A stretch of DNA of 64,000 bases from an uncultured SAR86 cluster bacterium (GTDB lineage: Bacteria > Pseudomonadota > Gammaproteobacteria > Magnimaribacterales > D2472). The notes under the pieces are model-generated. The model worked only from the letters and a program-made list of their open reading frames with translations, was not told where the DNA came from and ran no database searches. A program made the translations under genes and the position numbers. The stretch lies in contig CABXXT010000006.1 in NCBI GenBank assembly GCA_902516285.1, forward strand, positions 1 through 64,000. Direction: 5' to 3'. Shown here piece after piece: positions 22,081 to 33,164 of this stretch (position 1 is its first letter; each line of letters opens with the position of its first letter).

Positions 22081-22920
22081 TTAAACAAGCTGTTTATGTT
22101 TTAAACACTCATTGTTTACTTCTCCAATCCCAATAAAAGTGTTATTTTGATCAATAATTTTATAAATATTTGTTAATTCAGTCCTATTTATAAGCTTTCG
22201 CCCATTTGAAAAAAATTTAAGTTCGTTTGAGTTTAACTCTAATGTTTCTAAATTTTGAAAAGCATCCTCAATGGGAATTATGTGTCTTACTTTAAGTTCA
22301 CCTAGCAATCTCGAATCTTCAATGCTGAAGTTATCCTGTGAAATTCTTTTCAATGATTTCATATGTGCTCCACATCCCAATTTTTCTCCAAGATCCCTTG
22401 CTATTGATCTAATATATGTCCCTTTTGAACAATTTATATTGAAAGAACAAATATTATTAATTACATTGATATTATTGATATTTTTTATATCTATTTTTCG
22501 TGGCTCTTTTTCAATCAAATTTCCTTTTCTTGCATATTTATATAATGGCTTTCCTTTATGCTTTAGAGCTGAAAAAAATGGAGGTTTTTGCATTGAAATC
22601 CCTTTAAATTTTTGAATTTCTTCTATTATTTTTTGCTTTTTTGGAATATTTTGTGATTCATAAATTACCTCTCCTGTTGCATCATCAGTGTTAGTTGAAA
22701 TACCAAGTTCGACTGAAACATCATAAGACTTATCTGCATTTAAAAAGTAATTAGAAAATTTTGTTGCTCTATTGATTGCAATAATTAATAATCCTTCTGC
22801 AGCAGGATCAAGGGTTCCCAAGTGTCCTACCTTTTTAAAAGAGAAAGTTTTTTTTATTTTTTGAACAACAAAATTTGATGAGTCACCATACTCTTTATTA
22901 ACTAAAAAAAAACCGTTCAT
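22081..22920 (-). CDS. truB: tRNA pseudouridine(55) synthase TruB
   Basis: KKVGHLGTLDPAAEGLLIIAINRATKFS, KPPFFSALKHKGKPLYKYARKG, GTYIRSIARDLGEKLG. Confidence 0.96.
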   Translation of the reverse strand: MNGFFLVNKEYGDSSNFVVQKIKKTFSFKKVGHLGTLDPAAEGLLIIAINRATKFSNYFLNADKSYDVSVELGISTNTDDATGEVIYESQNIPKKQKIIEEIQKFKGISMQKPPFFSALKHKGKPLYKYARKGNLIEKEPRKIDIKNINNINVINNICSFNINCSKGTYIRSIARDLGEKLGCGAHMKSLKRISQDNFSIEDSRLLGELKVRHIIPIEDAFQNLETLELNSNELKFFSNGRKLINRTELTNIYKIIDQNNTFIGIGEVNNECLKHKQLV

Positions 22921-22922
22921 AG

Positions 22923-23270
22923 TTATTTGAGATCTTTGAGCAGCTCTTCTATATTTCTAGAGTATTCAATGCTCTCATCAAACTTAAATATAATTTTAGG
23001 AATCCTTCTGATCTGGATGCTTTTTGAGAGCTTAGATCTTATCATTCCAGAAAGCTTTTTAAGGAGTCTTTCCTCAATCATACTCTCATTTTTTTTTATA
23101 GATTTTCCAACGATTGTATAGTAAATGTATGCAATGCCAATATCATCTGTGACCTTTACAGTCGTTATATTTAAGTTTTGAAATCTAGGATCTTTAACAT
23201 CCTTATTTATAATAAGAGAGACTTCTCTTTTAAGTAAATCTGCAATTTTTTCAGACCTGTTTGATGTCAT
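22923..23270 (-). CDS. rbfA: Ribosome-binding factor A
   Basis: RSEKIADLLKREVSLIINKDVKDPR; between infB and truB. Confidence 0.95.
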   Translation of the reverse strand: MTSNRSEKIADLLKREVSLIINKDVKDPRFQNLNITTVKVTDDIGIAYIYYTIVGKSIKKNESMIEERLLKKLSGMIRSKLSKSIQIRRIPKIIFKFDESIEYSRNIEELLKDLK

Positions 23271-23276
23271 AAATTA

Positions 23277-25538
23277 TTAAATTACTTGAGCTTCTTCCTT
23301 TCTATCAAATACCTCAATTTTATCTCCAGGTTTTATATCTTTATAATTTTTAATTCCCATACCACATTCATTGCCGTTTTTGACTTCATTTACATCCTCT
23401 TTGAACCTTCTTAGCGAATTTAACTCTCCTTCAAAAATAACAATTTCATCTCTTAAGACTCTAACGGGCTTATTTCTTAAAACATTTCCTTCAATAACAT
23501 TGCAACCAGCAACTTGTCCAAATTTCGGTGAATTAAATACTTCTAATACTTCTGCTGTCCCAACAATAATTTCTTTTACAATTGGATCTAAAAGTCCACT
23601 CATTCTAGCCTTAACATCATCTAGTAGTTCATAAATTATGCTGTGATAACTAAGTGGAATTGATTCGGATTCAATAATTTTTTTTGCTGTATTGTCAGCT
23701 CTTACATTAAAACCAATAATTATCGAGTCAACTGCCACAGCAAGATTAGCATCTGATTCGCTAATACCTCCAACACCACTAGAAACAATTTTTACTTTTG
23801 CTTTTTCATTGCCAAGTTCAAATAATGCAGAATTTATTGCTTCACATGTTCCACCAACGTCGGTTTTAATAATTACATTAAGAACCTTCCTTTGTTCTTG
23901 CCCCAAAGTTTCAAAAAGATCACCTACTGATTCATCTTTTTGTTTTAAAAGTTTTTTCTCTTTCTCTTTTATAACTCTAAACTCTGCAATTTCACGAGCT
24001 TGTTTTTCGTTTTTAACAACCTGAAATTGATCTCCAGAAGTTGGTACACTATTAAGTCCGAGTACTTCTACAGCTGCTGATGGTCCAGCTGTTTTAATTT
24101 TTTGGCCATCACTATTAACAATACTTTTAATTTTTCCAATTGTGTTTCCAGAAACAACCAAGTCTCCAACTTTAAGAGTTCCATTTTGAATAAGAAGTGT
24201 TGATACAGCTCCTCTAAATTTATCTAATTCTGATTCAATTACAACTCCTTGAGCTGCTCCTTCATAATGAGCTTTCAATTCAAGAAGTTCTGCCTCTAAA
24301 GAAATACTTTCTAAAAGCTCTTCAATACCATCACCTTTGAGAGCCGATATTGGTTTCATCTGTATATTCCCACCCCAATCCTCTGGTGTTAAGTCTTTGC
24401 TTGCCAAGTCACCTTTGACTTTTTCAATATCTGCGCCATCTAAGTCAACTTTATTTATAGCTACTACAATCGAAACTCCTGCAGCCTTTGCATGATTAAT
24501 TGCTTCTTCGGTTTGTGGCTTAATACCGTCATTTGCAGCTACAACTAAAACTACAATATCAGTGGTATTTGCACCTCTGGCTCGCATCGACGAGAAAGCA
24601 GCATGACCAGGTGTATCAATAAAAGTAAGTCTTCCTTTTGAAGTCTTAACCTCATATGCGCCAATATGTTGTGTTATTCCTCCTGCCTCTCCATCTACAA
24701 CTTTTGTTTTTCTTATAAAATCTAATAAAGTGGTTTTACCATGGTCAACATGACCCATGACTGTTATTACTGCAGGTCTGGATTTGGCTTCATCTTTATA
24801 TTGGATTAAATTAGCCATATCTTCTTCTAAATTTTCTTCTTTAATTGCGATTCCATTATGTCCAATCTCCTCAACAACCAAAATTGCTGTTTCTTGATCA
24901 ATAAAATCATTAATGTTTGCTACTACGCCTAAACTCATTAAGTTTTTTACAACTTCGCCACCTTTTACAGCCATGGATTTAGCTAGATCACCAACTTGAA
25001 CTGTTTCAGGTACTTCTACATCTTTCTTTATAAATTCTTTTGGCGGTTCGAATTGATGTTTTGAATCATCAAAGTTGATTTCCTTTTTCTTGTAAGCATT
25101 TACAGCGCTTGATAATTGGTCTTTTACATTTACTGGAGTAATTTGTTGAACATCAGTTTTTTTAAATTTAGATTTTCTATTTTCTTGCTTTTGCTTGACA
25201 GCTTCTTTGAGTTGTTCTTCCCTTTTAATTTGTTGCTCTTTAAGCTGCTCTGATGCTGCTGCCCTTTTTGCCTCAATATTATCTGAATAACTCTTCTTTG
25301 AAGAAGTCGATAAAGATGCTTTTCCTTTTGATGTAACTTTTACACCCGATTCTGAAGTCACAGATTTTGATGGTGTTGATTTTGCTCCTTTTAAAAATTT
25401 AAGTAAAGCTTGTTTATCAGCAGGTGTTATTTCATCTGATTCTTTACTATGGCTTAAGCCTGCCTTTTGCATTCTATCAATTAAAGCTTTATCACTGATC
25501 TTTAATGTTTTTGCAAAGTCTTTTACTGTGATAGCCAA
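23277..25538 (-). CDS. infB: Translation initiation factor IF-2
   Basis: RPAVITVMGHVDHGKTTLLDFIRKTKV, FIDTPGHAAFSSMRARGANTTDIVVLVVAANDG. Confidence 0.98.
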   Translation of the reverse strand: MAITVKDFAKTLKISDKALIDRMQKAGLSHSKESDEITPADKQALLKFLKGAKSTPSKSVTSESGVKVTSKGKASLSTSSKKSYSDNIEAKRAAASEQLKEQQIKREEQLKEAVKQKQENRKSKFKKTDVQQITPVNVKDQLSSAVNAYKKKEINFDDSKHQFEPPKEFIKKDVEVPETVQVGDLAKSMAVKGGEVVKNLMSLGVVANINDFIDQETAILVVEEIGHNGIAIKEENLEEDMANLIQYKDEAKSRPAVITVMGHVDHGKTTLLDFIRKTKVVDGEAGGITQHIGAYEVKTSKGRLTFIDTPGHAAFSSMRARGANTTDIVVLVVAANDGIKPQTEEAINHAKAAGVSIVVAINKVDLDGADIEKVKGDLASKDLTPEDWGGNIQMKPISALKGDGIEELLESISLEAELLELKAHYEGAAQGVVIESELDKFRGAVSTLLIQNGTLKVGDLVVSGNTIGKIKSIVNSDGQKIKTAGPSAAVEVLGLNSVPTSGDQFQVVKNEKQAREIAEFRVIKEKEKKLLKQKDESVGDLFETLGQEQRKVLNVIIKTDVGGTCEAINSALFELGNEKAKVKIVSSGVGGISESDANLAVAVDSIIIGFNVRADNTAKKIIESESIPLSYHSIIYELLDDVKARMSGLLDPIVKEIIVGTAEVLEVFNSPKFGQVAGCNVIEGNVLRNKPVRVLRDEIVIFEGELNSLRRFKEDVNEVKNGNECGMGIKNYKDIKPGDKIEVFDRKEEAQVI

Positions 25539-25546
25539 TTTAACTC

Positions 25547-27013
25547 CTACTCCTCTTTAAACCAATGTTCTCTGGCCTTCATGATCATTGAAGAGGCCTC
25601 ATCATTAGAAATATCAATGATGTCTTTTAATTCATCTACTGAAAGTTCTGCAAGATCGTCTTTATTCTTTATACCTTTATTAGAAAGTTTTTGTATATTT
25701 TCGTCTTCCAGGTTTAAATCTGAAAGTGATTCAATATTTTCTTCTTCCTCAGAAACAGCTCCCATTGCCTCCACTAAGGCAGCATCTTCAGCAGCGAGTT
25801 TAATTCTATTAATTTCATCTTCACTTTCAATAAAGTCAGAAAAAATATCATTATTAGCATAAGCTATCCCATCAAAAGAGCTTAATCCTGTAGATATTAT
25901 TTTTTCACCCACCTCATCTGATATATCAAGATTATCAATAATTTTTGCTAAGAATTCAGTTTCATCAACTTTCACTTTTGCTTCAGCCTCATCATTACTT
26001 ATAACGTTGAGATTCCAACCAGCTAACTTTGATGCAAGTCTTATGTTTTGACCTCGAGATCCAATTGCCAATGCAAGATTATCCTCATTCACAGCAATCT
26101 CCATTGATCTAGATTCTTCATCCATAACAATTGACTCAACTTTAGCAGGAGATAATGCATTAATAACTAATTGGGCAGGGTTGTCATCATATATAATAAT
26201 ATCTATTCTTTCATTGCCCAACTCAGATGAAACAGCCTGGACTCTTGAGCCTCTCATCCCAACACAGGCTCCAACAGGATCAATCCTTCCATCATTTGTT
26301 TTAACAGCTATTTTTGATCTAGACCCGGCATCTCTAGCCACTCCCCTAATTTCGATAACATCTTCATTTATCTCTGGAACTTCAATACTAAATAATTCTG
26401 TAACCATCTCTGGACATGATCTATTTAAAAGTAATTGCGGACCTCTGCCTTCAATCTCAGTAATTTGAAGCACTGCACGAATCCTGTCATTAATTTTATA
26501 TATTTCACCTGGCATTAGCTTATCTCTTGGTAAAAGGGCCTCTGCCTCTTGAGAAATATCAACAATAATATTGTCTCTAGTAACTCTTTTTACAGTACCA
26601 GAAACAAGTTTATTATTTTGTGATTTAAATTGTTCAACAACTTTTTCTCTCTCTGCTTCACGAACTTTTTGAAGCATTACTTGCCTTGCTGCTTGAGTTT
26701 CTATCCTACCAAAAATGACATTCTCCTGTTTTACAGTCATGATTTCGCCTATTTCTAATTTTGAATCATCAGTGGTTGTGTGGGTTTCGTGATGAAACTC
26801 CTCATTATTTTTATCAAATACAATCCAATTCCTATGAGTAGAATATTCACCAGTATTTCTATCTATTTCCACAAATAAATCAGCATCCTCATGAAAATGT
26901 CGTTGAGACGCGGATGCAATTGCGATTTCTATTGCTTTAAAAATAATATCTTTATCAAGGCCTTTCTCTGTTGAAACAGAATCAACAACAGTTAAAATTT
27001 CGTTACTTTGCAT
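25547..27013 (-). CDS. nusA: Transcription termination/antitermination protein NusA
   Basis: GACVGMRGSRVQAVSSELGNERIDII, ALAIGSRGQNIRLASKLAGWNLNV KH motifs. Confidence 0.98.
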   Translation of the reverse strand: MQSNEILTVVDSVSTEKGLDKDIIFKAIEIAIASASQRHFHEDADLFVEIDRNTGEYSTHRNWIVFDKNNEEFHHETHTTTDDSKLEIGEIMTVKQENVIFGRIETQAARQVMLQKVREAEREKVVEQFKSQNNKLVSGTVKRVTRDNIIVDISQEAEALLPRDKLMPGEIYKINDRIRAVLQITEIEGRGPQLLLNRSCPEMVTELFSIEVPEINEDVIEIRGVARDAGSRSKIAVKTNDGRIDPVGACVGMRGSRVQAVSSELGNERIDIIIYDDNPAQLVINALSPAKVESIVMDEESRSMEIAVNEDNLALAIGSRGQNIRLASKLAGWNLNVISNDEAEAKVKVDETEFLAKIIDNLDISDEVGEKIISTGLSSFDGIAYANNDIFSDFIESEDEINRIKLAAEDAALVEAMGAVSEEEENIESLSDLNLEDENIQKLSNKGIKNKDDLAELSVDELKDIIDISNDEASSMIMKAREHWFKEE

Positions 27014-27485
27014 AATTATTTTCCTTAATTAATTTTTTAAAATTTGGTTTTAATTTGCATAAATCGATATCATTAAAATTAAAATTCATAACTTTGTTTT
27101 CAACTACTATAGAGAACATATCCTCTTTACATTTTGAAAGTTTTCCAGAAAAAATTCTTTTTCCATTATGCAGCTCCTTAGACTTGAGTAACAAATCTTC
27201 ACCAATATAATCATTTAATTGATTGATTTCAAAGAATTTTCTGTCGATACCTGGAGTTGAAACTTCCAAAATATAGTTATCACCAAGGCTCAAATCAAGA
27301 TTTGGTTCATATTTCAAGTCTTTTGATATATTTTCACAATCATTTATATCGACGCCATTATCAGAATCAATAAATATTCTTAAAGTAGTATTTTTTTTAC
27401 CTCTTAAAATTTCAATACCCCATAAGAAACAATTATTGTCGTTAATGACTGGTTTAACTATCTTTTCTATATCCTTTTTCAACAT
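27003..27485 (-). CDS. rimP: Ribosome maturation factor RimP
   Basis: FLWGIEILRGKKNTTLRIFIDSDNGVDINDCENISKDL, YILEVSTPGIDR; start assigned to MLKKDIEKI. Confidence 0.93.
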   Translation of the reverse strand: MLKKDIEKIVKPVINDNNCFLWGIEILRGKKNTTLRIFIDSDNGVDINDCENISKDLKYEPNLDLSLGDNYILEVSTPGIDRKFFEINQLNDYIGEDLLLKSKELHNGKRIFSGKLSKCKEDMFSIVVENKVMNFNFNDIDLCKLKPNFKKLIKENNYAK

Positions 27486-27496
27486 ATTTTTTATAC

Positions 27497-27516
27497 AAAA
27501 AAAGGGCAATTGCCCC
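27497..27516 (-). terminator. Putative terminator/attenuator between tRNA-fMet and rimP
   Basis: Minus strand reads GGGGCAATTGCCC followed by TTTTTTT, about 12 nt upstream of the rimP start. Confidence 0.5.
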
Positions 27517-27534
27517 ACAAAATTTATCTAACTT

Positions 27535-27611
<77 letters not shown>

Positions 27612-27703
27612 ACGCAGCGAACATGAAGTTTATGAAAGTAAGGATGATTGGTCAAGCTTATTTTATGTTTGTTGTTAACAAAGTTGTTATAATCACGCAA
27701 TTT

Positions 27704-27790
27704 GCCGAAGTGGTGGAATTGGTAGACACGCTAGCTTGAGGGGCTAGTGAGCGAAAGCTCGTGCGGGTTCAAGTCCCGCTTTCGGCACCA
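27704..27790 (+). tRNA. tRNA-Leu (anticodon GAG)
   Basis: GCCGAAG...TTTCGGCACCA with long variable arm (TGAGCGAAAGCTCG); anticodon loop TTGAGGG. Confidence 0.95.
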
Positions 27791-27799
27791 TTATTATTT

Positions 27800-28111
27800 T
27801 TAATCTAAAGGAATTTCGTCTGAAAAACTATCTTCTGTAGCCTCTTCAATTAATGGGGTATCAAAAATGATTTCTGAGTTCTCATTTTTATATAGATATG
27901 CCAAGAGCATAGACAATATGAGCCAGATAGTAACAAGAATATATGTAATTTTTCCAAGAAAATTAGATGGGCCTAGAGCTCCAAACATTGAATTTGAAGA
28001 TCCTCCTCCAAAAGCAGAACCAAGATCTGAACCCTTTCCTTGTTGGAGTAAAACTAATCCTATAATGACTATAGCAAGAACTATACAAATTACTTTAATA
28101 AATATAATCAT
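27800..28111 (-). CDS. secG: Preprotein translocase subunit SecG
   Basis: VLLQQGKGSDLGSAFGGGSSNSMFGALGPSNFLGKITYIL. Confidence 0.96.
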   Translation of the reverse strand: MIIFIKVICIVLAIVIIGLVLLQQGKGSDLGSAFGGGSSNSMFGALGPSNFLGKITYILVTIWLILSMLLAYLYKNENSEIIFDTPLIEEATEDSFSDEIPLD

Positions 28112-28848
28112 TTATAACTTCCATTAAAACTTTTAACAATATTAGCAAAACTGGTTCCCTCTAAAGAAGCTCCACCAATTAATGCACCATCAATAAATTC
28201 ACAATTAAAAAAATCTTTACAATTATCAACATTCACACTTCCGCCATATAAAACATGGGGTATCAATGAATTTATTGAAGAGGATTGTACAACATCTTTA
28301 ATAAATTTATGAATTTCATTCACTTCTTCTTTTAAAGGCGTCTTACCTGTTCCTATTGCCCAAACAGGCTCATATGCAATAACAATTTCGTTTTGAAAAT
28401 TTAAACCTTCAAGAACTCTCAATTGTTTAGATATTACTTCTTCAATTAAATTATTCTTATTTTCTTCAAACGTTTCACCAACACATAAAATAGGAGTGGC
28501 TACATCAATCAATTTATGAATTTTTTCTTTTATAGAAGAGTTTTTTTCATCAAAATATTGTCTTCTCTCCGAATGTCCAACTATAGAAAAATTACATTCA
28601 TAATCTAAAATCATTTCAGCTGAAATTGCACCTGTCATCGCACCACTTGCAGCATCCAAATCTTGAGTTCCCAGTTTTATTCCTAGAGATTTTTCAGAAA
28701 TGATTCGTTTTACATATTCCAGGTATATTGTTGGTGGTGCAATACCTATATAAGAACTTTCTTTAGAAATGTAGTTCTTTACAAATTCTTCAAACCACGT
28801 GAAGATCATTTGTTTACTACCATTACACTTCCAATTTGCAATTATCAT
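28108..28848 (-). CDS. tpiA: Triosephosphate isomerase
   Basis: IIANWKCNGSK, VGHSERRQYFDE, AYEPVWAIGTGKT, LYGGSVN. Confidence 0.98.
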   Translation of the reverse strand: MIIANWKCNGSKQMIFTWFEEFVKNYISKESSYIGIAPPTIYLEYVKRIISEKSLGIKLGTQDLDAASGAMTGAISAEMILDYECNFSIVGHSERRQYFDEKNSSIKEKIHKLIDVATPILCVGETFEENKNNLIEEVISKQLRVLEGLNFQNEIVIAYEPVWAIGTGKTPLKEEVNEIHKFIKDVVQSSSINSLIPHVLYGGSVNVDNCKDFFNCEFIDGALIGGASLEGTSFANIVKSFNGSYK

Positions 28849-30174
28849 TTAAGCCTTTGACTTGATGAGCTTTTCAATATCAGATGCAAATTTTTCTGCA
28901 ACATTTCCCTCTGATGCTTCAATCATTATTCTTATTTTTGATTCTGTGCCTGATGCCCTTAATAGAACTCTTTCTACCGTTATATCAGATTCAATATCTT
29001 TAATTATTGAGTTTATATCTTTATCATTTACTATATCTTTATTTTTAACTTGAACAGCTTTATTTACTTGAGGTATCTTAATAAGATTTCTTAAGACTTC
29101 GCTTGGTGTCTTTTCAAGAAGTAAAAGAGAGGAGATAACCTTTAAGGCTGCAATTGTTCCATCACCAGTACTTACTAAATCTTTACATATAATGTGGCCT
29201 GAGGTTTCTCCTCCAAGCATCCAACCTTTTTTTGTAAGCATTTCACTTACATGTTTATCTCCGACATCAGCTCGTAAAAATTTATATCCAAGCTTTTTAA
29301 TTCCATTTTCAAGGCCTGAGTTACTCATTATAGTTCCAACAACACCAGACCAAGGACCAGTTCTATTTGGATTTGCAAATGCCAATATATATAGAAGATC
29401 ATCGCCGTCAAGAATATTTCCTTTCTCATCAACCAAGATAACTCTATCACCATCACCATCCAGAGAAATTCCATAATCTGCTCTATGATCGATAACAGCT
29501 TTCTTAACCACTTCTGGATTTGTTGAACCACAATTTTTGTTAATATTATAACCATCAGGTTCATTGCCAATAATTATTACCTCAGCACCTAATTCTTCAA
29601 AAATTTCCGGACTAACCTTATAACAAGCACCGTTTGCACAATCAATAACTATTCTTAGTGAAGAAAATGATATATCGGATGGAACTGTTGACTTACAAAA
29701 TTCAATGTATCTTGGACCTGATTCATCAAACCTGAATGCTTTGCCTATTTCAGATGTCTCAACTGTTGATAGATTTGATGATAAATACTTTTCTATTCTT
29801 CGTTCTATATCTCTTGAAATTTTTTCTCCATCTTCATTGAAAATTTTTATCCCATTATCCAAAAAATCATTATGAGATGCGCTTATTACAACACCAAATT
29901 TATTTCTTAGAGTCTTTGTAAGATAAGCAACACCGGGAGTTGGTAACGGCCCAAGAAGTCGAACATTTACGCCTGAAGCAATGAAGCCTGCTTGAAGAGC
30001 AGCTTCTAGCATATAACCAGATATTCTTGTATCTTTGCCAATAACAACAGTTTTCCAACCTAGCTCTTTCATAACTAAGCCAGTTGCATGACCTATTTTT
30101 AGACAAGCTTCAGGTGTTATTAAGCTTTCAACGGGGCCTCTGATTCCGTCAGTGCCAAATTTTAAATTCATCAA
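28849..30174 (-). CDS. glmM: Phosphoglucosamine mutase
   Basis: FGTDGIRG, VISASHNDFLDNGIKIF, SLDGDGDRVILVD. Confidence 0.97.
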   Translation of the reverse strand: MMNLKFGTDGIRGPVESLITPEACLKIGHATGLVMKELGWKTVVIGKDTRISGYMLEAALQAGFIASGVNVRLLGPLPTPGVAYLTKTLRNKFGVVISASHNDFLDNGIKIFNEDGEKISRDIERRIEKYLSSNLSTVETSEIGKAFRFDESGPRYIEFCKSTVPSDISFSSLRIVIDCANGACYKVSPEIFEELGAEVIIIGNEPDGYNINKNCGSTNPEVVKKAVIDHRADYGISLDGDGDRVILVDEKGNILDGDDLLYILAFANPNRTGPWSGVVGTIMSNSGLENGIKKLGYKFLRADVGDKHVSEMLTKKGWMLGGETSGHIICKDLVSTGDGTIAALKVISSLLLLEKTPSEVLRNLIKIPQVNKAVQVKNKDIVNDKDINSIIKDIESDITVERVLLRASGTESKIRIMIEASEGNVAEKFASDIEKLIKSKA

Positions 30175-30180
30175 AGAGTA

Positions 30181-32091
30181 TTATAACTCTTCTGCAGTCC
30201 CTTTTATTGAAGTTTTTTTAGAAGACTTCCCTTTGGGTGAATCGTCATCTGACCATCCTTTAGGCTCTCTAGGTGTTGCACCAGCCATAATATCATCTAT
30301 CTGTTCAACCCCTATAGTCTCATATTTAAGAAGAGCATCTGCCATGACATTAAGTTTATCAAGATTTTCTTTGAGAATTGTTTCTGCTTTTGAATAGCAG
30401 CTATCAATAATTGACTTAACCTCTTTATCAATTAGTTTAGCTGTCTCCTCACTCATATTTTGAGATGGAGCTGCTGCACTTCTCCCTAAAAATGGGCTAC
30501 CTTCATCTTCACCATATTTTAAGGGGCCAATTGACTTAGATAACCCCCACTTAGTAACCATATTTGTCGCAATGTTTGTTGCTACTTCAATATCATTTGA
30601 AGCACCAGTTGTTATACCTTTATCACCGTTAATGATACTTTCAGCAATTCTACCTCCAAATAGAGCTGCAATTCTTCCTTGGAGATATTCCTTGCTTTGC
30701 ATGTATGTATCTTCTTCAGGTAAAAACATTGTTACGCCAAGCGCTCTTCCTCTTGGGATTATTGTAACTTTATATACAGGATCATGTTTTGGAGATAATC
30801 TTCCAACAATTGCATGACCTGCCTCATGATAAGCTGTAATTCTTTTTTGCTCCTCGCTTAGAATCATAGATTTTCTTTCTGCGCCCATCATTATTTTATC
30901 TTTAGCTAAATCAAGATGTGATTGATCAATTTTCTTATCAGAATATCTTGCTGCAAATAAAGCTGCCTCATTGATTAAGTTTGCAAGATCTGCTCCTGAG
31001 AAGCCTGGTGTGCCTCTAGCGATAACAAGAGGATCGACATCTGCGTCAAGAGGTACTTTTCTCATATGCACTTTAAGAATTGCCTCTCTTCCTCTAATAT
31101 CAGGAAGATCAACAACAACTTGTCTATCAAATCTACCTGGTCTTAATAATGCTGGATCAAGCACATCTGGTCTATTAGTTGCTGCAATAACAATAACTCC
31201 ATCATTTCCTTCAAAACCATCCATTTCAACCAGTAGTTGATTTAATGTTTGCTCTCTTTCATCATGTCCTCCGCCAAGGCCTGCACCTCTATGTCTACCA
31301 ACTGCATCTATTTCATCAATGAAGACAATACATGGAGATTGTTTTTTGGCCTGTTCAAACATGTCTCTGACACGTGATGCTCCAACACCAACAAACATTT
31401 CAACAAAATCTGATCCAGAAATTGTAAAAAAAGGAACCTTTGCTTCACCAGCAACTGCACGCGCAATTAAAGTCTTACCTGTACCTGGAGGACCAACCAT
31501 AAGAACACCTCTTGGAATCTTTCCACCAAGTTTTTGAAATTTTGTTGGATCTTTTAAGAAATCGACAAGCTCTTGAACATCTTGCTTCGCTTCTTCACAT
31601 CCAGCCACATCTTTAAATGTTGTCTTTACTTTTCCACCTTCCATTAGTTTAGCCTTACTTCTTCCAAAAGACATAGGGCCACCTTTTCCAGAAATCCCAC
31701 CTTGCATTTGTCTCATAAAGAAAAAGAAAATAGCTAAGAGTAATATTATTGGGAAAGCCCCAACTAATAATTGTGAAAATAATGATGGTTGCTCTATTTT
31801 TTCGTAAACAGCAATAATGCCATTTTCTTCAATTGCATTATCAACCATCTCATCTTTTTTAAAAATAGGATGTGTTGTTTCGAATTTAGAACCATCGAGT
31901 CTGTCACCAATGATTGTCATTTGGTCACCTTTATATACAACCTTAGCAACTCTATCAGAGAGTATATCTTGCCTAAATTGACTGTAACTTATTTGTTCTC
32001 TTGCAGTGCTATTTTCAATGTTATTAAACACATAAATCATCAGAGAGCCTAAGACTACCCAAACTAATATATTTCTCATAAAACTATTCAT
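30181..32091 (-). CDS. ftsH: ATP-dependent zinc metalloprotease FtsH
   Basis: [44 protein letters not shown] zinc motif. Confidence 0.98.
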   Translation of the reverse strand: MNSFMRNILVWVVLGSLMIYVFNNIENSTAREQISYSQFRQDILSDRVAKVVYKGDQMTIIGDRLDGSKFETTHPIFKKDEMVDNAIEENGIIAVYEKIEQPSLFSQLLVGAFPIILLLAIFFFFMRQMQGGISGKGGPMSFGRSKAKLMEGGKVKTTFKDVAGCEEAKQDVQELVDFLKDPTKFQKLGGKIPRGVLMVGPPGTGKTLIARAVAGEAKVPFFTISGSDFVEMFVGVGASRVRDMFEQAKKQSPCIVFIDEIDAVGRHRGAGLGGGHDEREQTLNQLLVEMDGFEGNDGVIVIAATNRPDVLDPALLRPGRFDRQVVVDLPDIRGREAILKVHMRKVPLDADVDPLVIARGTPGFSGADLANLINEAALFAARYSDKKIDQSHLDLAKDKIMMGAERKSMILSEEQKRITAYHEAGHAIVGRLSPKHDPVYKVTIIPRGRALGVTMFLPEEDTYMQSKEYLQGRIAALFGGRIAESIINGDKGITTGASNDIEVATNIATNMVTKWGLSKSIGPLKYGEDEGSPFLGRSAAAPSQNMSEETAKLIDKEVKSIIDSCYSKAETILKENLDKLNVMADALLKYETIGVEQIDDIMAGATPREPKGWSDDDSPKGKSSKKTSIKGTAEEL

Positions 32092-32093
32092 AA

Positions 32094-32660
32094 CTATTTA
32101 ACTCCGTACAAGTATATTTCACCTGATTGCTTTTTTGACGCAGCAGGTTTATAAGTTTGAACCATATCAAAATATATTGCCATATTTTCTCTTAAAATTT
32201 TTAACATATTGTTTTGAAATGTTTTCATAATAAAACAGCCATTTGTTTTTTGTAAGTATCTTTTGGCTATGGATATAGTTAAAATATTTAATTCATAAAC
32301 ATTTTCTATATCAACTGCGTTTATACCTGTAAGGTTTGGGGCAATGTCAGAAATTACAAGCTCAAAACTACCTTTATTTTTATACAGAGTTTCAATTTCA
32401 TCAATATTATGAATATCTTCTTTTACAAAAAATACTCCATCTATCGACTTCATATCCAATACATCAATTGCATAGACTTCTTTTTTCGGATAATTCCTAA
32501 TAATATACTGAGACCATCCACCTGGTGAAGAGCCAATATCTAAGACTTTGCCATCTGTATTTTCAAATTTTATCTTCCTTAAAATTTCTTCTAGCTTAAA
32601 AACAGCTCTTGAGCGATAACCATGATCCTTTGCCTTTTTTGCCCAGCTATCCAGATGCAT
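32094..32660 (-). CDS. rlmE: 23S rRNA (uridine2552-2'-O)-methyltransferase RlmE
   Basis: [38 protein letters not shown]-type motif; adjacent to ftsH. Confidence 0.95.
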   Translation of the reverse strand: MHLDSWAKKAKDHGYRSRAVFKLEEILRKIKFENTDGKVLDIGSSPGGWSQYIIRNYPKKEVYAIDVLDMKSIDGVFFVKEDIHNIDEIETLYKNKGSFELVISDIAPNLTGINAVDIENVYELNILTISIAKRYLQKTNGCFIMKTFQNNMLKILRENMAIYFDMVQTYKPAASKKQSGEIYLYGVK

Positions 32661-32661
32661 T

Positions 32662-33138
32662 TTATTTATGCTTAACTTCTAGAATTTCGTAATCTATTTG
32701 TCCAGATGGAGTTTTGATATTTATCTCATCATCTACATGTTTACCAACAAGCCCTTTTGCAATAGGTGTTTCGATTGAAATTACGCCGTTTTCAGGATCA
32801 GATTCTAGATTACCAACAATCTTATAAATAATTTCTTTATCATTTTTAATATCATAAACTTTAACGGTTGATCCAAAAACTACTCTGCCTGTTTCAGGAA
32901 TATCTCTTACATCGATTACTTGCGCATTTGCAAGAGCATTCTCGATTTCACTTATTTTTGCCTCAGAAAGACCTTGAAGTTCTTTTGCAGCATGATATTC
33001 AGCATTTTCTTTAAGGTCTCCATGGGCTCTTGCCTCAGCAATTGCCTGTGAGATTTGAGGTCTCTCTACAAACTTAAGGTTTGAAAGTTTTTCTTTAAGT
33101 AATATTTCACCCTCTTTTGTAAGTGGTACTCTGCTCAT
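32662..33138 (-). CDS. greA: Transcription elongation factor GreA
   Basis: [50 protein letters not shown]. Confidence 0.97.
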   Translation of the reverse strand: MSRVPLTKEGEILLKEKLSNLKFVERPQISQAIAEARAHGDLKENAEYHAAKELQGLSEAKISEIENALANAQVIDVRDIPETGRVVFGSTVKVYDIKNDKEIIYKIVGNLESDPENGVISIETPIAKGLVGKHVDDEINIKTPSGQIDYEILEVKHK

Positions 33139-33164
33139 AAAGGCATTATAACAATTTAGAAATA

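Noticed and set aside
22271-22615. 114 aa + ORF over truB
   Set aside because: Antisense to truB with no family resemblance.
29900-30106. 68 aa Cys/Arg/Ser-rich minus ORF within glmM
   Set aside because: Alternative frame of glmM; composition reflects codon structure rather than a real protein.
31789-32052. 87 aa + ORF in ftsH
   Set aside because: Antisense to the ftsH N-terminal region; no RBS or homology.
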